A stretch of 64,000 bases of DNA from Sphaerisporangium viridialbum (GTDB lineage: Bacteria > Actinomycetota > Actinomycetes > Streptosporangiales > Streptosporangiaceae): the NCBI RefSeq assembly GCF_049674955.1, contig NZ_CP187232.1:6758001-6822000 (forward strand), written 5' to 3'. The notes below the pieces were generated by a model that saw only the letters and a program-made list of their open reading frames with translations, searched no databases and was not told the DNA's origin. Shown here in pieces: positions 51,265 through 61,010 of the stretch. How positions within the stretch are numbered: position 1 is the first letter of the stretch; each line of letters opens with the position of its first letter. Position numbers and translations under genes: made by a program.

Positions 51265-52634
51265 CGCGCCCGCAGGCGGTGGACGGCTCGGGCGAAGGCC
51301 TCCCCACGGGCGCCGTAGTCGGCGAACATGTCCAGCGACGCGCCGGCGGGGGCGAGCAGCACGGTGTCCCCCGGGGAGGCGAGCCGGGCGGCTTCGGTGA
51401 CGACACGGTCCATGACTCCAGTGTCTTGCCCCTCGACCTCCACGACCGGAACATTCGCCGCGTGTCGCGCCAGAGCCTGGCGAATTCGTGCCCGATCGGC
51501 TCCGAGGAGCACGGCTCCGCGCAGCCGGCCCGCCGCCCGCCGTACGAGGTCGTCGACGTCGGCGCCCTTGAGCAGGCCGCCCGCGATCCACACGATCGTG
51601 GAGTAGGAGGCCAGGGACGCGGCGGCGGCGTGCGGGTTGGTCGCCTTGGAGTCGTCGACGTAGTCCACCTCGGCGAGGCGCGCGACGTGGGCGATGCGGT
51701 GCGGGTCGGGCACGTAGTCGAGCAGGCCCCGCCGCACGGCGTCGGCGGGCACCCCGTGCGCGCGGGCCAGCGCCGCCGCCGCCAGCGCGTTGGCCACGTT
51801 GTGCGGGGCGAACGGGCGGACGTCGGCCAGGGTCGCGAGCTCCTCGGCGCCCCCGACAGGGTCCTCGACGAAGGCGCGGTCGACGAGCAGGTCCTCCACG
51901 ACGCCCAGCTGCCCGCTCGCGGGCACGCCGAGCGTGAAGCCGGCCACCCGCGCCGGCCCCGCGGCGTACGGCGCGGCCAGGCGGGACGACCAGGAGTCGT
52001 CGGCGTTGTACACGACGACCTCGGCACGCTCGAAGACGCGCGCCTTGACCCGGGCGTACTCCTCCATCGACCCGTGCCAGTCGAGGTGGTCGTCGGCCAC
52101 GTTGAGTATCGCGGCGGCCCGGGGAGCGAGGCTCGCCGACCAGTGGAGCTGGAAGCTGGACAGCTCCACCGCGAGCACGTCGTACGGCTGCTCGACGGCC
52201 TCCACGATGGGGGTGCCGACGTTGCCCACGGCCGCCGCGTCGTGCCCGGCGGCCCGGAGCATGGCGGTGAGCATGCGCACGGCCGTGGTCTTGCCGTTGG
52301 TGCCGGTGAGCGCCAGCCAGGGGGCGGCGCCCTCGGGCCGCTGCCGCCAGGCCAGCTCGACCTCGCCGATCACCTCGACGCCCCGGGAAGCCGCCTCCAC
52401 GAGCAGTGGGTGGGTGGGCCGCCAGCCCGGCGAGGTCACGACCATGCCGGCCTCGGGGGGCAGCCCGCCGCCGAAGCGCACCTCGACGCCGAGGGCGGCC
52501 AGCTCGGCCGCCGCCGCACGCTGCCGCTCGCCGTCTCCGGTCTCGACCACGATGACGTGGTGGCCCGACCGGACCAGGCTGCGGGCGGCGGCCATCCCCG
52601 AGACCCCGAGGCCCGCCACGCAGACGGTACTCAT
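51261..52634 (-). CDS. murD: UDP-N-acetylmuramoylalanine--D-glutamate ligase MurD
   Basis: 457 residues. Mur ligase adding D-Glu. The nucleotide-binding start VCVAGLGVSGMAAARSL, ATP loop LTGTNGKTTAVRML, and the third-domain YVDDSKATNPHAAAASL with the conserved Asp-Ser-Lys are present. ATG at 52634 overlaps the mraY stop (ATGA). Length and motif order are normal for the family. Confidence 0.97.
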   Translation of the reverse strand: MSTVCVAGLGVSGMAAARSLVRSGHHVIVVETGDGERQRAAAAELAALGVEVRFGGGLPPEAGMVVTSPGWRPTHPLLVEAASRGVEVIGEVELAWRQRPEGAAPWLALTGTNGKTTAVRMLTAMLRAAGHDAAAVGNVGTPIVEAVEQPYDVLAVELSSFQLHWSASLAPRAAAILNVADDHLDWHGSMEEYARVKARVFERAEVVVYNADDSWSSRLAAPYAAGPARVAGFTLGVPASGQLGVVEDLLVDRAFVEDPVGGAEELATLADVRPFAPHNVANALAAAALARAHGVPADAVRRGLLDYVPDPHRIAHVARLAEVDYVDDSKATNPHAAAASLASYSTIVWIAGGLLKGADVDDLVRRAAGRLRGAVLLGADRARIRQALARHAANVPVVEVEGQDTGVMDRVVTEAARLASPGDTVLLAPAGASLDMFADYGARGEAFARAVHRLRAR

Positions 52635-53689
52635 TGCTTGGGCATCCACTCGACGTAGAACAGGCCGAGGCCGGCGGCGGCGCACAGCATGGCGATCAGC
52701 CAGAAGCGGACCACGATGGTCGTCTCGGCCCAGCCCGCCAGCTCGAAGTGGTGCTGGAGTGGAGCCATGCGGAAGACCCGTCTGCGCGTCATCTTGAAGA
52801 AGCCGACCTGGATGATGACCGAGGCGGTGATGATGACGCACAGGCCGGCGAGGATGAACAGCAGGAACTGCGTGCGCGTGGTGATCGCCAGCCCGGCGAG
52901 CACCCCGCCGAGGGCCAGGGAGCCGGTGTCGCCCATGAAGATCTTGGCGGGCGGGGCGTTCCACCACAGGAAGCCGACCAGCGCGCCGAGGACGGCCGCC
53001 GCCACCACCGCGAGGTCCAGCGGGTCACGCACCCAGTAGCAGCTCGGGCCGAGCTGGTTCAGGCAGCTGTTGCGCAGCTGCCAGTTGCCGATCAGCACGT
53101 AGGCGGCCAGCACGACGCCGGTGGCGCCGCTGGCGAGGCCGTCGAGTCCGTCGGTGAGGTTCACGGCGTTCGAGAAGCCCACGATCATGATGAGGACCCA
53201 GATCGTGAAGACCACGATGCCGACCGACGGCCCGAAGTCCCGCAGGAACGACAGGCGCGTCTCGGCGGGCGTGATCGAGTAGGCGTTCGGGAACCGCACC
53301 ACCAGCACCGCGAAGACCGCGCCGACGATGAGCTGCCCGAGGGCCTTGGCGCCGCTGCGCAGGCCGAGGCTCCGCTGCTTGTAGATCTTGATGAAGTCGT
53401 CGAGGAAGCCGACCGTGCCGAGCCCGGCCATGAGGAACAGCACCAGCACCGCGGACACCGTGGGCGGCGTCCAGGTGGCGAGGTGCGAGCAGGCGAACCC
53501 GATGAGCGCGGCGATGACCAGGACCGTGCCGCCCATGGTGGGCGTGCCGCGCTTCTCGTGGTGGCCGGAGGGGCCCTCCTCGCGGATGTTCTGGCCGTAG
53601 CCCCTGCGGCTGAAGAGCCGGATCGCCAGCGGGGTGCCGAGCATGGACAGCAGGAGCGCCACCGCCGCGGCGACGAGGACGTCCATCAT
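52631..53689 (-). CDS. mraY: Phospho-MurNAc-pentapeptide transferase MraY
   Basis: 352 residues, ten membrane segments. It joins UDP-MurNAc-pentapeptide to undecaprenyl phosphate, making lipid I. The cytoplasmic motifs are intact: HHEKRGTPTMGGTV near residue 42, NAVNLTDGLDGLASG with catalytic Asp residues, and RMAPLQHHFELAGW. ATG at 53689 overlaps the murF stop; a second ATG follows immediately. No unusual features. Confidence 0.97.
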   Translation of the reverse strand: MMDVLVAAAVALLLSMLGTPLAIRLFSRRGYGQNIREEGPSGHHEKRGTPTMGGTVLVIAALIGFACSHLATWTPPTVSAVLVLFLMAGLGTVGFLDDFIKIYKQRSLGLRSGAKALGQLIVGAVFAVLVVRFPNAYSITPAETRLSFLRDFGPSVGIVVFTIWVLIMIVGFSNAVNLTDGLDGLASGATGVVLAAYVLIGNWQLRNSCLNQLGPSCYWVRDPLDLAVVAAAVLGALVGFLWWNAPPAKIFMGDTGSLALGGVLAGLAITTRTQFLLFILAGLCVIITASVIIQVGFFKMTRRRVFRMAPLQHHFELAGWAETTIVVRFWLIAMLCAAAGLGLFYVEWMPKQ

Positions 53690-55059
53690 CGGGCATCACC
53701 TCCCAGCAGCGCCTCGGCGACCCGTTCGAGACCGGCGGCGCGCGGGCCCTTGACGAGCACCACGTCCCCGGGACGTAGCTGAGCGGCCAGCTCGGCCGCG
53801 GCCTCGGCCGGGTCCGGCACGTGGACGGCCGGAGCCCCCTTGGCGCCCGCGAGCACCGGCCAGGGGTTCTCCCCGACCACCCACAGCCCGGTGAGGCCCG
53901 CCTCGGCGGCGAGCCGGCCGACCCCCTCGTTCAGCGAGTCGCTCTCGTCGCCGAGCTCGCGCAGCGAGGCGATCACGGCGAACCTGCGCCGCTCCGCCCC
54001 GAGGACGCCGAGCGTCTGGAACGCCGCGCGCATGGAGTCGGGGTTGGCGTTGTACGCGTCGTTGACCACGGTCACGCCGTCGGGACGGTCGGTGACCTCC
54101 ATGCGCCATCGGCTGCGCGGCTCGGCGCGTGACAGCTCCTCGGCGATGGTCGCCACAGGCAGGCCCAGCTCGTACGCCGCCGCCGCCGCCGCGAGGACGT
54201 TCTCGACGGCGTGCGCCCCGTAGAGGCGCAGCCGCACGTCCGCGGAGCCCGACGGGGTCGCCAGCGTGAACGACGCCCTGCCGCGCTCGTCCATCGTCTC
54301 GTTCTCGGCCCGCACGCCCGCGGTGGGGGAACGGCCGAACCAGCTCACGCGGGCCTGGGTGCGGTCGGCCATGGCCCGCACGAGCGGGTCGTCGGCGTTG
54401 AGCACCGCGACCCCGTCGGCGGGCAGCGCCTCGACCAGCTCGCCCTTGGCCTTGGCGATCTGCTCGCGCCCGCCGAACACGCCGAGGTGGGCGGTGCCGA
54501 CGTTGAGCACCACGCCGATCTTGGGCGGGGCGATGCGCGCCAGGTCGGCGATGTGGCCCTCGGAACGGGCGCTGAGCTCCAGCACGAGGAAGCGGGTGTC
54601 CTCGTCCGCCCTCAGCACCGTGAGAGGGTGGCCGATTTCGTTGTTGTAGGAGCCGACGGGGGCGACCGTCGGGCCTACCAGCGCGGTCAGCCTGGCGAGC
54701 AGGTCCTTGGTGGTGGTCTTCCCCGCCGACCCTGTGACGCCGACGACGGTCGCGCGCGGCAGCGCCGCGACCGTGGCCGTGGCCAGCTCGGCCAGTGCCG
54801 TCAGGACGTCGCCCACGATGAGACAGGGCGCCTCCACGGGCCGGCTCGCGAGCACGGCCACCGCGCCGGCCTGGCAGGCCTGGGCGGCGAAGTCGTGCCC
54901 GTCGGCCCGCTCCCCCCTGATCGCCACGAACAGCGATCCGGGCTCGGCGGCGCGCGAGTCGATCAGGACGGGCCCGCGGACCACGGCGCGGGGATCGGCC
55001 ATGCCCGCGAGGGCACCCGAGGTGATCTCGGCGATCCTTGCCAGCGGCAACGGGATCAT
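53686..55059 (-). CDS. murF: UDP-MurNAc-tripeptide--D-Ala-D-Ala ligase MurF
   Basis: 457 residues. It adds the D-Ala-D-Ala dipeptide, finishing the pentapeptide. ATP loop VTGSAGKTTTKDLLARL, the LELSARSEGHIADLARI segment and VNDAYNANPDSMRAAF identify MurF. ATG at 55059 has GGGAAG upstream; the ORF continues to 55083 but with no better signal. It is separated from murE by 109 bp, the largest gap in the mur run. Confidence 0.96.
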   Translation of the reverse strand: MIPLPLARIAEITSGALAGMADPRAVVRGPVLIDSRAAEPGSLFVAIRGERADGHDFAAQACQAGAVAVLASRPVEAPCLIVGDVLTALAELATATVAALPRATVVGVTGSAGKTTTKDLLARLTALVGPTVAPVGSYNNEIGHPLTVLRADEDTRFLVLELSARSEGHIADLARIAPPKIGVVLNVGTAHLGVFGGREQIAKAKGELVEALPADGVAVLNADDPLVRAMADRTQARVSWFGRSPTAGVRAENETMDERGRASFTLATPSGSADVRLRLYGAHAVENVLAAAAAAYELGLPVATIAEELSRAEPRSRWRMEVTDRPDGVTVVNDAYNANPDSMRAAFQTLGVLGAERRRFAVIASLRELGDESDSLNEGVGRLAAEAGLTGLWVVGENPWPVLAGAKGAPAVHVPDPAEAAAELAAQLRPGDVVLVKGPRAAGLERVAEALLGGDAR

Positions 55060-55168
55060 TCGTTCTTCCCTACTTCCATACAAGCTGCTCGTGGGTGTGC
55101 GGGGGGCCCGCGCCTCGCCCCTGGGCGCCCGGCCGGGCTACCGGCTCAGCCTCGCACAACGCCGTCGG

Positions 55169-56686
55169 TCACATGTGCTCTCGTCTGCCGATGGCCTCGG
55201 CGACCACCTGCCTGTCGTCGAACGGCAGCACTTCACCGTCGATGTACTGACCCTGCTCATGGCCCTTGCCGGCGACGACGACCACGTCGCCGGGGCGCGC
55301 CCGCCCGATCGCGAGGTCGATCGCCGCGGCCCTGTCGGGTTCCATGATCACATGGGCCCGCTCGTGCGGGGGCACGCACAGGGCCCCCTCCAGCATCTCG
55401 CCGAGGATACGGAGGGGGTCCTCCGAGCGGGGGTTGTCGCTGGTGAGGATCGCCACGTCGGCGAGCCGCGCGGCGGCGTCCCCCATCATCGGGCGCTTGC
55501 CCCGGTCGCGGTCGCCACCGCACCCGAGAACGATGATCAGGTCGCCCGAGGTGACCTCGCGCAGCGCCCGCAGCACCGACTCGACGGCGCCCGGCTTGTG
55601 GGAGTAGTCGACGATCGCCTGGAACCCCCGCGCGCCCGGCACGCGCTCCATGCGGCCGGGGACGCCCGTGACGGTGCCCACGCCGTGCACGGCGGCCTGC
55701 AGCGGCACCCCGGCCTCCACGAGGGTGACCAGCGCGCCGAGCGTGTTGGCGACGTTGAACGGGCCGGGCAGGGCCACCGACACGTCGGCCTCGATGCCGC
55801 CGGGGCCGATCACCCTGAAGGTGCTGCCGTCGGCGCCGAGGCGCACGTCCTGCGCCCGCCAGTCGGCCTCGGCGGCCCCCTCGGCCGAGAACGTGGTGAC
55901 GGGGACCTTGGCGATGCCCGCGAGCTCCCTGCCGTGGGCGTCGTCGATGTTGACGACGCCCGCCCGGCACAGCTCGGGGGTGAACAGCCGGACCTTGGTC
56001 AGGAAGTAGTCGTCGAGGTCGCTGTGGAAGTCGAGGTGGTCCTGCGAGAGGTTGGTGAACAGCGCCACGTCGTAGAAGACGCCGTCGACCCGCCGGAGGG
56101 CGAGGGCGTGGCTCGACACCTCCATGGCGGCGGCGGTGACGCCCTCCTCGCGCATGAGCGCGAACAGGCCCTGCAGGTCGCTCGCCTCGGGGGTCGTGAG
56201 CGTGGGCGGGAGGCTCTTGTCCCCCACGTGGATCTCCACGCCGCCGATCAGGCCGGTGCGGTGCCCGGCGGCCCGCAGGCCCGCCTCGAGCAGGAACGTG
56301 GTGGTCGACTTGCCGCTGGTGCCGGTCACGCCGAGCACGAGGACGCCCGCGGCGGGCCGGCCGTACACCCAGGCGGCGACCTGGCCGAGCACGGAGCGCG
56401 GATCGGGCACCACGAGCACCGGCACCCCGGTCGCGACCGCGGCCGGGCGCCCGTCGGGGTCGGTCAGGATCGCGACGGCTCCGCCCGCGACGGCGTCGGG
56501 AGAGAACGCGGCGCCGTGGGCGGCGCGGCCCGGCAGCGCGACGTACAGATCGCCCTGGCGCACCTGGCGCGAGTCGATGGTGATGCCGGTGACGGCGGCG
56601 AGCGGCGCTCGGGGGCCGCCGGAGGGCGCGCCGAGCAGGGCCGCCAGGCCGGACAGCGGTCGGACCGGGCATGCCGTGGGACGCAT
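55169..56686 (-). CDS. murE: UDP-MurNAc-dipeptide--meso-diaminopimelate ligase MurE
   Basis: 505 residues. ATP loop VTGTSGKSTTTFLLEAG, MEVSSHALALRRVDG and the substrate-selecting LTSDNPRSEDPL. DNPR in that loop is specific for meso-diaminopimelate, indicating a DAP-type wall. ATG at 56686 starts MRPTACPVRPLSGLAALLG; a GTG six codons upstream (56704) is possible. The gene starts 41 bp after the ftsI stop. Confidence 0.95.
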   Translation of the reverse strand: MRPTACPVRPLSGLAALLGAPSGGPRAPLAAVTGITIDSRQVRQGDLYVALPGRAAHGAAFSPDAVAGGAVAILTDPDGRPAAVATGVPVLVVPDPRSVLGQVAAWVYGRPAAGVLVLGVTGTSGKSTTTFLLEAGLRAAGHRTGLIGGVEIHVGDKSLPPTLTTPEASDLQGLFALMREEGVTAAAMEVSSHALALRRVDGVFYDVALFTNLSQDHLDFHSDLDDYFLTKVRLFTPELCRAGVVNIDDAHGRELAGIAKVPVTTFSAEGAAEADWRAQDVRLGADGSTFRVIGPGGIEADVSVALPGPFNVANTLGALVTLVEAGVPLQAAVHGVGTVTGVPGRMERVPGARGFQAIVDYSHKPGAVESVLRALREVTSGDLIIVLGCGGDRDRGKRPMMGDAAARLADVAILTSDNPRSEDPLRILGEMLEGALCVPPHERAHVIMEPDRAAAIDLAIGRARPGDVVVVAGKGHEQGQYIDGEVLPFDDRQVVAEAIGRREHM

Positions 56687-56727
56687 GGACGACGGGGGAC
56701 GCACGGGCGAGAGCGTACCTTCCCCCG

Positions 56728-59133
56728 TCACCCGTCGGTGCTCATGCGCACCGATGGGGCGGTCGTACCGGTCGGCGGAATCTTTCGGCTCTTCAACGCG
56801 AACGTCATGACATCCTTGAACACAGGCGCGGCGATTTCCCCGCCGAAGTGGCCGTTCTTGGGTGCCTGAACGACGGCCAGCACCACCAGACGCGGCGCGT
56901 CCGCGGGAGTGAACCCCACAAACGTAGCGGTATATCCGCAATACCCTCGGCAGTTCTCGTCGTATCGCATCGCGGTGCCGGTTTTACCCGCTACTCGGTA
57001 TCCCTTGATGGCGGCGAGCGAGCCGGTGCTCCCCTCGGCGCTGACCGCCGCCTCCAGCATCGACGAGATGTCCTTGGCGGTGCGAGGGCCGATGACCCGG
57101 GTCTGCTTGGGCGCCTTCGCCGGGATGAGCCTGTGGTGCTGATCGACCGTGCCCGCCACGATCTGCGGCGTGATGCGCACGCCTCCGTTGGCGATGGTCT
57201 GGTAGACGCTCGCCATCTGCAGGGCCGTCACCGAGACGCCCTGCCCGAAGGCGATCGTGCACCGCTGGCTCCCCGACCACGACTCCCGCTTGGGGAGCAG
57301 CCCGGCCTCCTCGCCGTAGAACCCCCCGCCGGTCCTGGCGCCGAAGCCGAACCCCTTGAGCATGTCGTACAGCGGCTGGTCGCCGATCCGGTCGGCGACC
57401 ATGATCGTGCCGACGTTGCTGGACTCGGCGATGATCCCGGTGAAGGTCAGGTGCTCGGGCGGATGCGGGTGGGCGTCGCTGAGCAGCCGGTCGGCGCACT
57501 GGTACTTGTCCTTGACCTCGAACACCGTCTCCGGCCTGACCGCCCCCGCCTCCAGGGCGGCGGCGGCCGTGATGACCTTGTTCGTGCTGCCGGGCTCGAA
57601 CACCTCCGACACCGCGCGGTTGCCCCAGTCGGTGGCGGGGAGGGTCCTCCACTTGTTGAGGTCGACCTCCGGGGCGTTGGCCATGGCCAGCACCTGGCCG
57701 TTCCGCACGTCCATGACGATCACGCTGCCGCTGCGGGCCCCGGCGTCCTTGACCTGCTTGGCGATGGCCTCCTGGGCGGCCCACTGGATGTCGCGGTCGA
57801 TGGTCAGCCGCACGCCCTGCCCGGCCACCGGCTCCTGCCTGGTGCTCCGCGTCATGGGGATGCGCTGCCCCGTGCCGCCGATCTCGATGGTCTGGCGCCC
57901 GTCCTTGCCGCCGAGGAGCTTGTCGTAGGTCTGCTCGAACCCGGTCAGGCCGGTGCCGGCGTCCCCGACGAAGCCCACCAGCCCGCCGGCGAGGTTCCCG
58001 CCGGGGTAGAGCCTCCGGTACTGCGGCACGGCCGAGACGCCGTCGATCTTCAGGTCGAGCACGCTCTTGGCGGTGCCGAGTGGGATGTCGCGCGCGAGCA
58101 GCGCGTAGTGGGTTTTCGGCAGCGAGAGCTTGGCCACGATGTCGTCCTTGGGGACGCCGAGCGCCGTGGCGAGGGTCGTGGCGACCTGGTCGCGCTGGCC
58201 GGGCGGCACCTTGGTCGGGTCCGCCGAGATCTCGCGGGCCTCCACGGTGACGGCCAGCTCGTGGCCGTTGACGTCGGTGATGGAGCCCCGGCGCGCGGGA
58301 AGCGTCTCCTCACGCACCCGGAGCGAGGCCGCCTTCGCCTCGAAGACCTTGGAGTCGAGCCCCTGGAGCTGGACCAGCCGTCCCGCGAACAGCGACAGCA
58401 CGACGGCCATGCCCATCAGGCCGATGTTGATCCGCCGCGCCGGGTTGCCGAGGCGCAGGGGGGCCGCCGGCCGGGGCGCCCACGAACGGGGCGGCACCGC
58501 GCGTCGGGTGGGCCCGTCCAGGTCGGGGCCGCGGCCCCCGGGCGGGACGCGGCGCGGTCCCTGGCCGTTGCCGAGGAGGCGGCGGGGCAGTGGGCTGGTG
58601 GCCTCGGGCCCTCCCCTGCCGGGCCGTACGGGACGCCCGCCAGAGCGGGACGGGCCGTCGGGACGCGGACGGCCGGACGCGGAGGACTCAGGGCGCGGCG
58701 GGCGGCCCGACCCCGCTGTTCCCGTGGTGGCCTCGGGACGGCCGGCCCGCCCGTCGGGTCGTCCGGCCCCCTGCGACCGGCCCTGGTCCTTGGCCCGGCC
58801 CGGCCCATCAGGCCGTCCGGACCCCTCGGACCGCCCGGAACCCTCAGTACGCCCGGAGCCCCCGGAACGGCCGGAACCCTCAGTACGGCCGGAACCCCCA
58901 GGGCGGCCGGAACCCGCGGAACGCCCGGAGCCCTCAGTGCGTCCGGAGCCCTCGGGACGATCGGCGTCGCCTGGCCGCCCTCCCGAGCCGCCGGGCCGCC
59001 CAGAGCGCCCCCCGGACCCGGAACCGCGCCGGGGCCCGCCGGGGCCGCCCCGTGCGCCCCCGGAACCGCCGCCGGGCCCGTTGCCCGGCCCGTTGCGGCC
59101 CGGCCCCGGGGGACGGCCGCCGCCTTCTCTCAC
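56728..59133 (-). CDS. ftsI: Septal transpeptidase FtsI / PBP2b with very long disordered N-terminus
   Basis: 801 residues, about 200 longer than usual. Residues 1-245 are a Gly/Arg/Pro/Ser-rich disordered cytoplasmic region containing repeated SGRTEGSGR units. The membrane segment follows (NIGLMGMAVVLSLFAGRLVQ), then the pedestal domain with RRGSITDVNG, and the transpeptidase: SxxK in GSTNKVIT (Ser about 516), SxN in ESSNVGT, KTG in AGKTGTAM (about 714). A Cys pair occurs in NCRGYCGYTA just after KTG. It crosslinks septal peptidoglycan with FtsW. GTG at 59133 overlaps the ftsL stop (GTGA). Confidence 0.95.
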   Translation of the reverse strand: MREGGGRPPGPGRNGPGNGPGGGSGGARGGPGGPRRGSGSGGRSGRPGGSGGRPGDADRPEGSGRTEGSGRSAGSGRPGGSGRTEGSGRSGGSGRTEGSGRSEGSGRPDGPGRAKDQGRSQGAGRPDGRAGRPEATTGTAGSGRPPRPESSASGRPRPDGPSRSGGRPVRPGRGGPEATSPLPRRLLGNGQGPRRVPPGGRGPDLDGPTRRAVPPRSWAPRPAAPLRLGNPARRINIGLMGMAVVLSLFAGRLVQLQGLDSKVFEAKAASLRVREETLPARRGSITDVNGHELAVTVEAREISADPTKVPPGQRDQVATTLATALGVPKDDIVAKLSLPKTHYALLARDIPLGTAKSVLDLKIDGVSAVPQYRRLYPGGNLAGGLVGFVGDAGTGLTGFEQTYDKLLGGKDGRQTIEIGGTGQRIPMTRSTRQEPVAGQGVRLTIDRDIQWAAQEAIAKQVKDAGARSGSVIVMDVRNGQVLAMANAPEVDLNKWRTLPATDWGNRAVSEVFEPGSTNKVITAAAALEAGAVRPETVFEVKDKYQCADRLLSDAHPHPPEHLTFTGIIAESSNVGTIMVADRIGDQPLYDMLKGFGFGARTGGGFYGEEAGLLPKRESWSGSQRCTIAFGQGVSVTALQMASVYQTIANGGVRITPQIVAGTVDQHHRLIPAKAPKQTRVIGPRTAKDISSMLEAAVSAEGSTGSLAAIKGYRVAGKTGTAMRYDENCRGYCGYTATFVGFTPADAPRLVVLAVVQAPKNGHFGGEIAAPVFKDVMTFALKSRKIPPTGTTAPSVRMSTDG
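58800..59000 (-). repeat. Coding repeats in the ftsI N-terminus
   Basis: Degenerate units of 15 to 30 bases encode GSGRTEGSGRS, GSGRPGGSGR and related blocks. On the plus strand the phrase GGAACCCTCAGTACG recurs. These are in-frame expansions inside the disordered cytoplasmic tail of FtsI. Confidence 0.75.
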
Positions 59134-59753
59134 GGCCTCGCGACCTCCGCCTGCGACGCCTGAGCCTCGGCGCCCGCCGCGTCCGCGGTGTTCGCCGTGT
59201 TCGCCTGGCCGGAACCGCTCGCGCCCGGGCCCTTCGAAACCTCGAGGACCTCCGGCGCGGTCTTGTCCGGCTTCATGCCCGAGTCGTCGCCCTTGACGCG
59301 CTGGTCGAGCGCGCCCGGCTGGTCCTTCACCATCACTTCGGTCTTCTTGTCCTGGGCCTGCTGGTGCAGCAGTTCGGTGGACTTGCGCAGGTCGTTCGCC
59401 CTGAAGGAGTCCTGGGCGAGCACGAGGTTGAGCAGCAGCAGGCTGACCAGGCCGCCGCACAGCAGCCCGACGACGAGCAGCACGAACGGGGCCCGCGGCG
59501 CGCTGCGCGGCACCGGCGCCCGCCGCGCGCCCTCGGCGAGCCCGCCACCGGCGGCCGGCCTGGTGGCAGCGCCACGCCGCGCCGGCCGGGGCGCGGCGGG
59601 GCGCCGCACGGTCTTTCCTGGCCTCGAAGGCACGGTGCGTTCTGGCCTCGAAGGCGCCGAGACCCCGCGCGCCGCGCGCGCGGGCCTCTCGCCGACGGCG
59701 GTCGTGCCGTAGCCGCTGCCGGTGTCTTCGGTGATCTCCTTGTCAACGCTCAT
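59130..59753 (-). CDS. ftsL: Cell division protein FtsL-like
   Basis: 207 residues. A basic Pro/Ala/Arg-rich cytoplasmic part (1-88), one membrane segment (about 89-112, FVLLVVGLLCGGLVSLLLLN) and a short coiled coil (DSFRANDLRKSTELLHQQAQDKK) typical of FtsL/DivIC. The C-terminus is Gly/Ala-rich. Position between rsmH and ftsI is diagnostic. ATG at 59753 overlaps the rsmH stop. Sequence is weakly conserved in this family, so identity rests on topology and place. Confidence 0.88.
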   Translation of the reverse strand: MSVDKEITEDTGSGYGTTAVGERPARAARGVSAPSRPERTVPSRPGKTVRRPAAPRPARRGAATRPAAGGGLAEGARRAPVPRSAPRAPFVLLVVGLLCGGLVSLLLLNLVLAQDSFRANDLRKSTELLHQQAQDKKTEVMVKDQPGALDQRVKGDDSGMKPDKTAPEVLEVSKGPGASGSGQANTANTADAAGAEAQASQAEVARP

Positions 59754-60721
59754 TCCGGCTCCCGGATCCTCTCTGCAGCCCGCAACCTGGCCGAGGCAGC
59801 GCGCGGGTTGCGCGCGACCTCCTCCTCGTCTGGGAGCTCGGCTCCCCTCGTCACCAAGCGGAACCTCGGCTGGTGGGCCGGAAGCGGGACGGGCAGCCCA
59901 GGAGGGCTGGTGTCCCTGGTTCTCGCGGTGAGGACCTGCTTGCTCAGCCGGTCCTCCAGTGAGTGGTAGGAGAGCACGACCACGCGCCCCCCGACCGCCA
60001 GGGCGTCGAGGGCCGCGGGAAGCGCCCGTTCGAGAGCGGTCAACTCCCCATTAACTTCGATACGTAACGCCTGGAAAGTTCTTTTTGCGGGGTTTCCCCC
60101 GGTTCGTCGGGTCGCGGCCGGGATCGCCTCACGGACGATCTCGGCGAGACGCTTGGTCGACGTGATCGCACTCTCGGCGCGCTCCCTGGCGAGGAAGCGC
60201 GCGACGCGGGACGCGAAGCGCTCCTCGCCGTAGTCGCGCAGGATGCGGGTCAACTCCCCCTCGGAGTAGGTGTTGACCACCACGTCGGCCGTGAGCTCCT
60301 GCTGTGGATCCATCCGCATGTCGAGCGGGGCGTCGTAGGAGTAGGCGAAGCCGCGCTCGGCCTCGTCGAGCTGCGGGGAGGAGACGCCCAGGTCGAACAG
60401 GACGCCGTTCACCCGCGGGAACCCCGCCCGCGAGAGCACCTCGGGAAGCTCGTCGGAGACCGCCCTCACCAGGGTGACGCGCCCGGAGTACGGCGCGAGG
60501 CGCGCGGTGGACCGCTCGATGGCGGTCGGATCGCGGTCGATGCCGATCAGGTGAAGGTCCGGATGCGCGGCCAGCAGGGCCTCGGCGTGACCGCCCAGGC
60601 CCAGGTTGGCGTCGACGAGCACGGGGCTCGGACCGGCGAGCGCGGGAGCGAGGAGCTCCAGGACGCGGCGGAGCATCACCGGAACGTGCCCGCCCGGCTC
60701 GGCATGATTATCGACATGCAT
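59750..60721 (-). CDS. rsmH: 16S rRNA (cytosine-1402-N4) methyltransferase RsmH (MraW)
   Basis: 323 residues. SAM-dependent methyltransferase with GHVPVMLRRVLELL near the start, the SAM loop VDANLGLGGHAEALL, and GVLFDLGVSSPQLDEAERGF. It methylates C1402 in the ribosomal decoding site. ATG at 60721 has AAAGGGGG seven bases upstream; the TTG two codons earlier is less likely. It is the second gene of the mra cluster, 289 bp after mraZ. Confidence 0.96.
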   Translation of the reverse strand: MHVDNHAEPGGHVPVMLRRVLELLAPALAGPSPVLVDANLGLGGHAEALLAAHPDLHLIGIDRDPTAIERSTARLAPYSGRVTLVRAVSDELPEVLSRAGFPRVNGVLFDLGVSSPQLDEAERGFAYSYDAPLDMRMDPQQELTADVVVNTYSEGELTRILRDYGEERFASRVARFLARERAESAITSTKRLAEIVREAIPAATRRTGGNPAKRTFQALRIEVNGELTALERALPAALDALAVGGRVVVLSYHSLEDRLSKQVLTARTRDTSPPGLPVPLPAHQPRFRLVTRGAELPDEEEVARNPRAASARLRAAERIREPE

Positions 60722-61010
60722 GGTCAAACCCCCTTTGCCGCAATGGTTGTGTCTGCTGACCCCGGGACACTACCTGCTCGCGGATATGCGGCTTTTGTAC
60801 CGTCTTGTCGCCGGTGGGCTCTCGCCCCACCCCTGTCGACGGCTCGTCCGGCCAGGTCCCCATCCGCGTCCCCTCTTCGGGCCCCGCCACCTGACACCGG
60901 GGAAGGTGCATCAGCTGGCGGCGGCGCCGTGGTGACCGGGAGCCTTCCCGGCACCGTGGGAGCGGGTGGAGACCTCGCCGAACGACGTCTTCACCGACGA
61001 GTCGACCGTT
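60722..61010. other. Spacer between mraZ and rsmH
   Basis: Nearly 290 bases without a convincing gene. The rsmH ribosome-binding site is at its low end. The rest is GC-rich with several short overlapping frames on both strands, none with start signals or family features. It could hold a second promoter for the mur/fts run, but I see no clear elements. Confidence 0.4.
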
